The notes beneath the pieces are model-generated. The model did not search any database and was not told the origin of the DNA. It saw nothing but the letters and a program-made list of their open reading frames with translations. A stretch of 64,000 nt of DNA from Diprion similis (taxonomy: Eukaryota; Arthropoda; Insecta; Hymenoptera; Diprionidae): the NCBI RefSeq assembly GCF_021155765.1, contig NC_060108.1, positions 17,509,025 to 17,573,024 of the forward strand. The letters are read 5' to 3'. The translations under genes and the position numbers were made by a program. Positions 52,904 to 64,000 of this stretch are shown piece after piece (positions within the stretch are counted from its first letter, which is position 1; every line of letters starts with the position of its first letter).

Positions 52904-53035
52904 ATGGTTAGTGAAGTGATGACAATGACAATGCCTTCGACACCGGTATCTGTGCATGGAATAGCAGTCAATAGTACCCAAATTGACGCGGAAATGAGGG
53001 ATATGATCAGGGGTACCAGTATCACAACAGCTTAC
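52904..53035 (+). CDS. Second candidate first exon (partial), same phase as the exon at 49604
   Basis: From ATG 52904 the frame runs 44 codons to a GTGAGTTA donor in phase 0. The peptide is MVSEVMTMTMPSTPVSVHGI, then AVNSTQIDAEMRDMIRGTSI, then TTAY. A possible acceptor (TTCTTTAG) lies just upstream, but no incoming phase matches the previous exon without a stop, so an initiating exon fits better. It ends in the same phase as 49604-49885, so both could splice to one shared downstream exon as alternative starts. The family is not recognised. Confidence 0.45.
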
Positions 53036-53160
53036 GTGAGTTATCCTGAGATATTACAACTTCATTATTCATCTGCGATCTTTTTCTCTTTCATTTTTAT
53101 TCATCATCCTTCGGTCTTCATCCTCATTTGAATAGTGCTCTTTTACTACAATTGGAGCTT

Positions 53161-53206
53161 TCGTTCGTTCGTTCGTTCGTTCGTTCGTTCGTTCGTTCGT
53201 TCGTTC
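53161..53206. repeat. (TCGT)n tetranucleotide microsatellite
   Basis: About eleven near-perfect TCGT/GTTC units. Confidence 0.95.
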
Positions 53207-56200
53207 ATCCCTCGATATTTTTATAATTATCTTTTACAGATTTAGCATTGCCGGTTCGTTAGATCGCGAGTAGACATCACGTATCCATATACTGTACACT
53301 TTCATTTCAAAAGAGATATCGGCCTACACTCTGATCTATGGACATGTTGTTATAGTACCTAACTGTACCTCACTTCCGGCGTACTGTATGTATGTCTCTG
53401 TCGTCTTTCTTCGAGCACATACGCAGACGATCCCCCTTTTCTTCTGCTCTCTCCACGCCCTGACCCCTTAGGCTACGGAGAAAAATATGCTTGGTGTCGT
53501 GTGTAGGCGTGCGACACACCGTCTCATCGTCTCCTTTCATTTATAACATTTCATTATACCATTGCCATTTTCATTATTATTATTATCATAGTCATTAATA
53601 AACGTGTTTTTTCTATGGTGTTCCGCGTTAAAACTTCACTGGGTAACTTATGAGATATTAGCAACGAATTCGAAAGTGGAAATTGATTATCCAGTAATCT
53701 GTAACAGAAATTATATTATTAATTCTGGTTTAACCGTCTACTTAAAATTCATCGAAAGTACTTGGATACGGTATGAATGGACAAAGTTTAAGAAAAAAAT
53801 AAAATAAAGAAACAACTCGCAAGAAATAAGAATTAGCCGTCTTTTATTAACGACACGGTATTTTTCCTTATCACGAATAATGATGACGAAAAAAAGCAAC
53901 TCCTAACGACGTATGTTTTTCGGTTGATGGGTAAACCACGTGCGTGCTACTCTGGGTCTCGTGGTTCAATAGAAACAGCTGATTTTGACAGAACATCAAG
54001 TTACACGCGGTTACTCGTTTCTATTAAGGGTTAGAAGTATAATATTATTGTTACGATTCCTTTTTTTTTATCACTTATAACTGACGCGTTGTTGTAATTT
54101 GGAAATCGGACATGGAATTAGGAAAGAATAATAATCCCTGCTTCGTTTTTTTTTTTTCATCCTGTGAAGAATATCATTAGAAATTTAGTAAGATTTTTAT
54201 ACGTAGAGTTTTATTTTCTGACCTTACGTTACACGTTTGCATTTTGTTTTTGAGGTATGTATACATATGTTCATACTCTTCTCCACTCGGATATCAGTTC
54301 TCGCATATTTACCTTACACATACACTATTTTATGGCATGATGACGACGATTATCTATGGCTTATGGACGTTTCGATAAGATTCTTAAGAGGCTTCTTTTT
54401 ACACCCCCTCGGGTATACACAGAAATGATAACGTTCATTTGACTTGTGACTCCGTCCTTTCTACCGATCGGAATGTACCGCAAGGAACAGATTAAAACCC
54501 GATAATGAATATATCGACTCGCTCGATATACCCCTGTTATAAACCATGCGAATCGTCGAACAGAGAGAAATGAAGAAATAAACTAGCAAAAGGAAACAAA
54601 TTTAGGAATTATATTGGGAAATAAAATAGGTGTGATAGATCTTCACGTGTCGGACGTATTTAGTTATGATTGAGACAGTTGATGCGCAAGTCATCCGTCG
54701 ATTTCCGCTCCATAAAATATGCGACGATTATCAGCAATCGAGGAAGTCTCGAATTTTGTCCGAAGGAAGGAGGGCTCGCCCTTCTTCCTCCTACAGCCTA
54801 TATTTATTTGTTCCGAGTAGATCGGTCTGCCTCGAATTAACATACAATGAGCTGCTTTCGATGTTTGGACTCTCGTTAAAAATTACAATGTCGTTTCGCT
54901 TTTTTCTCTCCCTCGTCTCCCGGTCATATTAGCCAGACAAAATGTTCTTTCTTCTAGGTCGGTCAGAAAGATTGACGTAAAAATCGATTTTATTTTCATT
55001 TCTTTCTAATCGATGAGAAAAAAAAATTCTTTCAATTTACGAGCGATTGTCTGAACGATACCGGATTGTTAATTAATTTTAATTTTAATTTCAAATAATC
55101 GCTTTCAAATTTTACATATTTTTTGAAAGTAGATGTCAGAAAAATTTGTACAATTTTCATTGACGTGGCACGATTTTTACCGACACTCCTGTACAATCCT
55201 TAAAACCGGATTCCACGTTTTCCTCTCGTTCTCCAGTCCTGTCGTAAACTTGAATTATTTCACAGCCGCGCAATCGAACGAGGCGTTTCAGATCTTGACT
55301 AAAATATCTTCAGAAATGAATTAATGCGTTTTTGTCAGACTCGATCGCGACTTTGGCGTCGCACTTCTTCGGTGGTAAAAGGATCGTGTGCGTGGGAAAG
55401 ACGACGACGAAGTTGGTGTTAGGTACCCAATGAAAATACACATCATACCCTGCAGCAACAGTCTCTGCTGCCCACGTAGCAAATGTGTGTGTGTGGGTGG
55501 TGGGTGCCGGTGGTTGAATAATAATGAATAAAAAGCCGAATGGAACGCATAAATTACAGTTACGTCAATTCGAAGATGCAGGCAAAGTTATTCCGAGAAA
55601 TTTTTCATCAATTCTTGTGTCATTCCTCGCAACATTGTCTTCTCTTATCACACGTACACTCCGATCTTGATGTATGATCACATTTCTTTAGACGGGAAAA
55701 TTTACTTCTCAAAATTGAAAAAACTATGCAAAAAATTTTTGAATCCGTTTCGGCTATTGAACCGGCGTTTTGATTTAAACTTGAATTTCATTCCGCGATT
55801 ACCACGTGGGCGGCGTGGTGGTACAAGAAAAATTTAATGTCGGTATTCGCCGAATTTAAAGCTCCGAGTAAGCGGTCCAGCTCTTCTCCTCTCTCGTTCG
55901 GGGGACCCGAAATCCGGGCTGATTCTATTTCGTGCGATGACCAGAGGCTGCTGCTTCTGTCGCCGCTGCCGTAAAAGCAGAGTGAGGAATGGCTTATACA
56001 AAATTTTGGTACACTTTTGTCGGCGTCAATGGGGTTTGAACCATTTTTTTTTGTGTCCTTTTGGTTTCCTATATAAATCCAATATTCGGTTTTATTTTAC
56101 CGAAGAAAGAAATAATCCCGACTAGAGATAAATAGAGAAAATGAATGTAACGAATGAAGAAAAAGAGAAAGAGAGAGACAAAAGTAAATATTTTAGCTCG

Positions 56201-58040
56201 TGATGTTACGTAATACAGATTTAGAATTCCGAGTCTCTCCGTACGGCGCGTAAAGATTTGGTCTACGGTCCATTTTTGACACTTTGCAGACTCATTCATT
56301 CGTGTGTGGCCTGTTTTACTTTCCACTACAAGTGTTGTTCAGGTATATTATTAGACGACTCGTCCCCTCGTCCACTGCAGTACGTAGTGCAACGCAGAGC
56401 GAGAAGGTATTTCTTACCCGCTACTTCCGGGATGGAGAAATATAGTACGCATACTACTTTATTGTATACAGCTTCTCGTTCATGTTTTTAGGGAAAAGAA
56501 AACGCCATTACCCTTCTATTTAAAAACTGCCCGTCTCCGTGTGCTCGTCGTGTGTTGATTAAACATACAATACGAGAACCTGAGAGGAATAACAGAATGT
56601 GCACAGCTTCTGAAAACTTTTTTAATCTCTAACGATTATCACGTTGGAAGTTGTATTCGAGTCGATAACTACCTAAGTCAATGTTACACCGCGTGGTTCT
56701 TTAATTTACTGACCAACGCAACGTGCGTAACATGTAGTTTAAGGATACTGTGCTGCTTTGAAAACAAACACAGAGGAAAGTTTTAAACTCTTTTTTGAAT
56801 CATGGAAAGCTTTTTTTTTATCAGCAATAACTACAGTGATGGTGTTCTGCTTTTTTCGATAATTATTCTCACTGTTCACGGCGAAGAATTACGTTTCATG
56901 ATTTTTCCTACAATGATTATTTTTTTTTCACATTACTTGCTCTGCAAGAAGCAGGTTTAATCGTGATTAAACAGTCAGCATTCAGATGTAAAAAAAATCC
57001 ATCATTTCGGATGAATTTATATCCCGGTGACCTTGAACATAATGCGGAAGCTGACGTGAATTTATATAATCAAAGTGGATAACGAATAGATACTTTCATA
57101 TCTTCTTTACCCAAATTTCTCCTTTAGACTAGTATGTAAGATGCAAAATCCCGAATTTTTTAAGTTTCTTCTCACGAATCTGCAGCTCTGTATTTTATTA
57201 TTAATGTTATTTGAACAGTCGATGGAGCGGGGATTTTGCTCGTCGAGAAGTCGGTTATAATTATAATTATTCTGCCTGACCCAGTTAGCGACTGGAGAAT
57301 TGAAGAGGGTACAATACCCGCCGTGTGCGTTTTCCCCAGAATTCGGTATGCCCACTTATGCCTGTATAATTAATGCGTGAAAATTTTACGTCAGGAATCA
57401 TTCTTCTGCTAGGAGCGAGAACAAAGTATTCTCATGATTTTGAAAATAGGTTTCACCCTTTCCGTGTGAGTATGGGATGGGCTACGTGTGTGTGTATTTT
57501 TCCATTTCCACAATTTGAGTCCTTTGGAAGTGACCCAACGAGCCAGAGGTGTGGTGCGTGTCACTTTCATTTTTACAGATAATGCGAATACACAAGCCAC
57601 ACCCTGGAAACTGTATTCGCAGGTAATTAGACGACTCATATATTTTTCCTTCCGTTTTTCGCCACGAACTCCTTCTTTATACAGATCATATTCCTTTAAT
57701 TACTCCGGAACATCTTTATTATGTCTTTCACGATTAAGAGAATTATTGTACTTACGCACCGATCGTGAAAATGAAATTTTTATATTCATATATACCGTTG
57801 TATACGAAGTAAAGTTCGATAGCTGGCGCTCAGTACATCATAATCAAAGTGCCAAATTATATGAATGCAATGAGTTAACTGCAACGGATTTTTCAAACTG
57901 CTCGGATAGCCACCAAAGTTTACAGAGTGAGGTTGACAACGAAAATACCGAACTTCATTAGTATAGATGAAGTAAAGGTGTAATAATAAAACAAGGCGAT
58001 ATCGATTGAAGTTTACGTATACGGTGATCGACCGATAGAG

Positions 58041-58070
58041 TCTCTCTCTCTTTCTTTCTCTCTTTCTCTT
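58041..58070. repeat. CT-rich simple repeat
   Basis: TCTCTCTCTC followed by TTTC units on the plus strand. Confidence 0.85.
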
Positions 58071-60987
58071 CCGACTACAATGTAGTAGTAACAATACCCC
58101 AATCCTGCAACACAGTCACCGACTCACACACTCGCGTTACTCTCTTTCTCTCCACCTCCTCCTCATCATCAACTATCCTCGACAGGTTCGTTGCTTTGAG
58201 TAGGCCGACTTTGGGTATGTCGTTGATGATAATTTGCATATGAGGTCACCTGCGTATCATTTGAGTTTCATTCAGTTTCACAAGAAAACAACGCCCCTAA
58301 CCTTACTACTTATTCATTATGCATAAACACGCGTGATGCATCTCAGGCGATTGCGTGAGGCGTTTTATTCCGAAAAGGTGCAAGCTTCATCGCCACCGAA
58401 ATGCGTCGGTGTCGCATCTCATTGATTCCTCCTTTCTTCGACGTCCTGATAAGATGGACACGCATCAAAAAGACGCGCATATCTACACAATGAATCTCTG
58501 AATGTGAACTGAATATTGCACAGCAGACACAACATATCACTCCTCCTCCTCTTCCTCCTCAAGCCGCTGCAGGTTTAATTGTCAATTAGGTAGGACCGTC
58601 CGTTCACTTAGCTAGTTCAATTATGCACTAATCTTCTCTCAGCGCTTTTTACTGCTGCTGCTCGTGTATGTTCGACAAGACTGTTTGACGGAGTATACAA
58701 CTGTTCCAGGCAGTACTTATTCATGCAGTAGGGATTAACAATGTGCGGAATAACTATTCATGAATCGGATAGGTAAAGCTACAATGTCTATCGGTTAACA
58801 ACGGCTATTTAATTGCCCATTCCAAGTCCAATTAGTCGGGTTTTAAAATCACAACAACCTGCACGCGTCTTGAAGTCGGTCGGTTAATGGTTCGACGGCA
58901 ACGTGCGAATGATCACAAATTGAAGAGGAGTCAGAGAAGAAGGAGGAGGAAAAGCGTAATATCTTGTGTTACTGGTGTTGCTGTATGGATGGCAGGTGCT
59001 GCAGGAGGTAAGAACAAACTCGAGTTAGTTAGACACTTAGAGAACTCGACAGACCGTGATCGACGATCTACATACGAAACAGTGCGAGTTCCTGGTGCAC
59101 GAAGAACCAACCAACAACCAATCACCACCACCCGGTAGTAGAGTCCAGTATGTAAGTCTGCCTGCCTGCCTCGCTGATGATTATCCTACCCTCCTTTCCC
59201 CGCAAACGATGTACTCATACACTAGTTGAACCCATACTTGAGGAGATTTTATACTCGCCACATACCCACCATCGGGTCAAGTTGGACTGTATCATCATTC
59301 TTCTCATTCTGAGCCTTAGTTAGTTCTTTTCCTACGCCTTACTTGGATGGACTTATTTTACAGAATGTACCGCCGCTGACGTTGCAATAGTCATTTGACG
59401 AAGAGCGGGAAATGCTCGTTCGCGATTCGTTTTCGCGGAACGTCTTGTCGCGATTGCTTTCCTTCTTTTATTTCCCAATCAATCGGCTCTCTCTCTCTCG
59501 CTTATCGATATTGTTGTACATGTACGTGTGTGTCGAGCTTGGGGTTTATACGATAGTTTTGTGATACATTACCTTGTACGTATATTATACAGTTCCGGAT
59601 ATTAAATGATTTGGATACTTAAGATAATTTTGGTGAGTTATCGCATGTCGTGCAGTACAGGTCATATATTTTTATGTCGGATAGCACTTTTACAAATTAA
59701 TCTGGGTGGGTCTCTCTCGTCTCTGTTCAAGTGTGAGCCTCAACACCTACTTCATTGCTTTATATACAACGCTCGTTGCTTTTTTAGAAATTTTATTTCT
59801 TGAATAGTTTTTCACATTTACCAGTGACGAGAAACGTTTTTCATCGTCAATTTGAAAACGTTGATTTTACAATTTACACAATCGCAGTTCTAAATAACAC
59901 AACAAAAGACGAGAAAAAAAGAAATTATGCCGGTTTATGCAGGGAAAATGCCAAGTTACGTTGATTAAATTCCTTGTCGCACTTTCGGTGGCTAAAAAAT
60001 AACCGAAAAATGGTCATGTTAAAAAATACTTACCGATGCAAAAAAAAAAAAACGAGAAACAAAATTTGCAGAGAATTTTCCAAAAAAGCAAAACAAAGGT
60101 AAATTTTTCCACTTTAAAACACCGCTTGGGACGTTTGATTATATATGATGCATACGTGTGTACCATACTAAATTATACAATGTTGCACACGAGTTGGACG
60201 TCTGGAGGATAAATAAAGTTCTGTATAGTTATAAGTATGAGAAGAATAATAAATTTTTTAAGCAAATTGAGAAAAAGGAAAGTTAGATATATAGACGCGT
60301 GGGTGCTATTTTTGATTTTGCAATATATTTGTCGATCTGCAGCGTGTACCCCCACATTATTAAGGTCCATGAAATAATGTATAACGATGCGAGTCGTCGT
60401 CACCGACTGTCCAAAATCCACGCCTCCTATTACGAGGCGATCTCATAGAGTTCGCTGGTATTTAACGATAACTCGACAAATTATTCATTTATCTTCCCGT
60501 CACGTCGTTCTCGACCATACCTTTTATGTACTGCAAAGGATCCGTGTCCACGGTTCACCTATACACAGTCAGACAGTCCAAGGTGTATAGGTGTGTACGA
60601 CGACGATACGCGTGGGCTAAGCACTTGCGAGAGGCTTTTGCGACCTCCTGCCCATGCCGCCCATCCGTATCATGTATGCACGCGTGTATAGATTCACACA
60701 CGCGTTTTGTCCTCCACGGGCGCGGTACAACATTTATGTTATTACGTGGTTAGGCTGTAATATCTGTGTGCACATCAAGTAGCGCAATAATAAACTTCTT
60801 CTTGGTCATTATATACATATAGTTAGTTGTTCGAAAACCCATTAAAGTTCGCGGGCTATCACCAACCTATTTCTTTCATTCTTTCTTTCTCTATTATGGC
60901 ATAAATTTTCACCAAATTTCACACATTCCTTCGGGGAAACTTAATCTTTTTGTCACCAACTCGATGATTATATATATGTGGTTATAT

Positions 60988-61032
60988 ATTATTATTATTA
61001 TTGTTGTTGTTGTTGTTGTTATTATTGTTATA
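60988..61032. repeat. Compound (ATT)n(GTT)n microsatellite
   Basis: A run of ATT triplets passes into GTT triplets and back to ATT. Confidence 0.9.
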
Positions 61033-64000
61033 CGAATTTGAAAGGAACTTTTTATTTTCTACTTGCGTGTTCTGGGAAAAAATTAAGAGATGTTGAGAAA
61101 TAGATTTTTAATTTCAATACCCCCCCTCCAGTGCTGTTTCCTATCACGCTGTATAGACGCGGACCATGTATTGGAAATAATAACTTCATCTACCTACACA
61201 GGGGTGTAACGTACATACGGATTCATACTGTAATGATCGTTTCCCGATCCCAGTTCATCGTTCACGCATGGTCAGTCACCTAAATCTTTCGATTGTCTAG
61301 CGCAGAACTAATCTAGACATCATCTCGGCTTGCTTGCAGATTATAATGCGAGCGATCTTACTCTGGGCCGTGTCTCCGGCCTTCGTGTGATTATCGCAGA
61401 AATAACGATGTACATAAATAAACAACGGACCGAATAACCTCTGTATTTACACTGCAGATGATTGCGAAGAATTATTAACTATTCAATCTGCAAGTCAATT
61501 GAACGAAGAAGGAAGAATATATTAATGAATGTCTCGAATGAGTTGCAGTTTTCTTTCTTATCGGTGTACTATGTAACGTCAGTTGTTCAAATAGGACAAA
61601 ATAATATGATTGTTTTTTCAACACTGGTCAACCTTGCACTTTCATTATTTCTATTATTCCATAATATAACTTGAACTTGTTTGATTGAGTATATAGTAAT
61701 TTCTTACTTCTTATGTTTTATCGCTCCCGCGTCTTTTATCACTTTCACTTCAATTGATCGATTCATTTCTTGTCGATCTCGATCGAACGACAAAGTTTAA
61801 ATAGCCAACTATCATTTCTTTTTCGTATCCATCGCAGATCTCGTTATAAAATTTGGCACGAAGGTCAAAAAGATTAATTGGTCATTGACAGTAGTACAAT
61901 AATATAACAAACTCGGTTGCTTGCTGGCAGGCTCCCTATAGATATTATACATAGCTATAGAAGGGAATGGGTATTCGGTGGCTAATTATTTCAGTCCGTT
62001 CTGCAACGAGTAATCTCCTATATGAGGAGAGAAGGCGCGTGCTTGTGTTCGTTTAAACAACATACTTGGATTATACAATTACGCCGACGTATTAGTATAC
62101 GTTACATATACGTGCAATTACCGTAACTACGTCTACGTATAGGTATGTATTCACATACCTTTGTGCTGTATAACTGATGACGATGAATCTTTTTATAGTT
62201 TAATATCATCGCAAGTCGACTAATTCGCGTTATGCCTTTATATCTGTATATATGTATAAATATATGTATGTATGTATATAGTTATATGTTGCACGCGCAC
62301 GTGGGTAATGCAATGACATTCACTATAGCACCAACTACCTGCATACGTCTAGAGTAGTGGCGGCCTACTCTCATTTCGTTAAAATAATCTCCATCCCCAC
62401 TCTCGTCTTTTGTACTCGGCAATTTTCAATGTTTCTACTCTTGTGAAATGAATACATGGTTTTATACGTATAAATCAAAGTCTGATTAAATATCCGGATT
62501 GAATTTATTTTCGTAGAGAGTGTTGCATTGTGATAAAGAGAGGTGAAGAAAAAAAAGAGGAATTTTTAATTACACGCTATACACGTGAAAAATTTTTTAT
62601 ATAAAAATTAGTTGCAGCTGGCAACTTAATCCCTGTCTCCAGATGGAACTAATCGCTCCGTTTCCTGCACTCCGATTGATTTTCATTTCAGTAGCTCTTA
62701 CAGGGTTTTATCTGCAGTTATTTACTCAGCTGACTCAGACTTGTTCTTCGTATCTAATTATGTCCGAAATATACATACATTGTTGTTCTTTCCTAAAACA
62801 TATGATAAGGTATATGCAATGCAATGCATATTATGCATACCCCTATCAGTCCGTTGAACTTTTCATCGTGAAAATCTTATATCTCTGGTTATTTATCTGC
62901 ATGTGTGTTCTTGGTATGCGCCCAACGCTTACTCAGACCGAGATAAGACAATCGGACGTTTATAAGATTATCACCTCACGTTCGCAAGAATGTTTCGCAG
63001 ATACGAGTGTCCACGATAATAGCTACGGAATTAAATTCGTGGATTATAGGTAAACTCGAAAATACGGTGTCTATATTATTCTGTGGCGTCGACAACGATC
63101 CACCGTTCCAAATTGAGAATTCGAAAAGTAATACTGGAAATGGTTTTCATATTCAATTTTCGTCCCAGAGGTCGTCGCGGAAATTGCGCCTTCTGATGTG
63201 ATCCCTGATATTATATAATATACGGATAACGCGTATACATGGTATACCTATATATGTATAATAGTCGTCGTAAGTCGGGTAACGAAATTTTTATCCAATT
63301 TAAACAATTTACCTATAAAAAGTAACCGCTTATCGACAATGAAGAATAAGAAATAAAATGACGCTGAGAATCCTAAATAAACATTATTCCACGCACCTTT
63401 TGCACCTTTGAACTTCCAAGCCACGTCAGTCTATCCCTATGATTTGTAGTTTGGCTGCTTACCTATTATATTCTAGAGATAACGTTCCATGCATGCGGAA
63501 TAATTTTTTTCCCCCACTTTGTACCTCATGCCGTACATTTCGTTTGAGAGTCTGAATTCCTTAAAGAATTTTGCAACTCTTCTCTTTCCCTACGCAAATT
63601 CTTCAAACGACGATCACTTGGACGAATTTGAGTGGACATAATATTCAAGCAGCTTCTATCCTAAAAGGCGGAGTGTGGGTAGATAAATACAGGTATTAGA
63701 TTCAGTTTGCTAAAATTGCTAATATCGAAGCTGAGAGCGTCGTAAATTTTTTCAAATTATTTCCGTTCATAAATTCGGTGTTGCTATAATTAATCAGCTT
63801 ACTCTAGAAATAATTTTTCTCATTCTGTATTTCGTATGTATAATATAATTCTGATTCATAATTAAATTCTCGTGATCACCGCTGCATGCAAGGAAGTATC
63901 GTGCAAAATGGTACATATAATTAAATATAAAACATGCATTTACCTACAATACTAATTTTCTTACTTACCTATTTACCTATTTACCTGCCTACCGAGTCAA

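Larger units (their letters stand above)
53036..64000. other. Long non-coding tract to the window end
   Basis: Eleven kilobases with no exon that I can defend. Composition varies: pyrimidine-rich patches (for example TCTCTCTTTCTTTC at 58041-58070), triplet and TA-rich microsatellites, and GC-richer islands near 55850-56000, 58560-59160 and 60380-60720. The long plus-strand frame at 57488-57961 (157 codons) and that at 58887-59138 lack recognised domains. It looks like the large first introns of a regulatory gene whose body is further right. Confidence 0.4.

Noticed and set aside
57488-57961. 157-codon plus-strand open frame
   Set aside because: It is long for this AT-rich DNA, but it is rich in Phe/Tyr/Arg with no domain and begins in a GT-rich repeat. 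It also overlaps opposing frames of similar length.
58887-59138. Arg-rich frame with a GTAAGA donor at 59008, a possible third first exon
   Set aside because: Its donor would leave phase 1, unlike the two phase-0 candidate exons, and the RRRRRRK run comes from purine-rich repeats. The support is too weak.
62250-62290. TATG/TATA-rich run as a possible element end
   Set aside because: It is a simple short tandem repeat with no terminal repeats or duplication.

Overview
The window is eukaryotic and almost certainly from an insect. The genes are AT-rich, split by many short GT-AG introns, and several encode insect-type versions of their proteins (an Fsn-type F-box/SPRY protein, a Dp with an insect-like N-terminus, an RpL35 close to the Drosophila form). 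A hymenopteran such as a sawfly is my guess, but nothing here proves the order. All exon structures below were assembled by hand from splice sites, reading phase and family similarity. In every complete gene the phases close exactly and the lengths match the known families.

Layout, left to right. IFT80 (-, 309-4491) stands head-to-head with a LAMP-type lysosomal membrane protein (+, 5195-7926). TMEM164 follows (+, 10024-11842). A gene-poor stretch comes next, holding an odd inverted array of a 15-bp motif (about 14470-14805) and a pogo/Tigger-like MITE (15799-16238). Fsn (-, 16437-17747) is head-to-head with the E2F partner Dp (+, 18325-23109). COPS9 (-, 25236-25804) is head-to-head with GM130/GOLGA2 (+, 26552-30747). 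RpL35 (-, 31229-31993) is head-to-head with heparan sulfate 2-O-sulfotransferase (+, 33329-35173), with a second MITE just before the latter's start. NTMT1 (-, 35544-36677) is head-to-head with the spliceosomal helicase DHX16/Prp2 (+, 37168-41278). A decayed non-LTR reverse transcriptase (42425-43670, -), itself hit by a TTAA-flanked MITE, abuts the TATA promoter of a secreted zinc carboxypeptidase (+, 43824-47104).

From about 48 kb to the end there are only two short phase-0 coding exons (49604-49885 and 52904-53035). They look like alternative first exons of one or two genes whose bodies lie beyond the right edge. The rest is long non-coding sequence with microsatellites.

The genes are mostly housekeeping: cilium assembly, lysosome, lipid remodelling, ubiquitin ligase, cell-cycle transcription, COP9 signalosome, Golgi tether, ribosome, heparan sulfate, N-terminal methylation and splicing. 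They form no pathway; what they share is a repeated divergent arrangement around short promoters. I see no bacterial, viral or CRISPR-like system. The least ordinary items are the inverted motif array, the nested and gene-proximal MITEs, a perfect palindromic X-box upstream of IFT80, and an in-frame proline-rich cassette exon in the carboxypeptidase.
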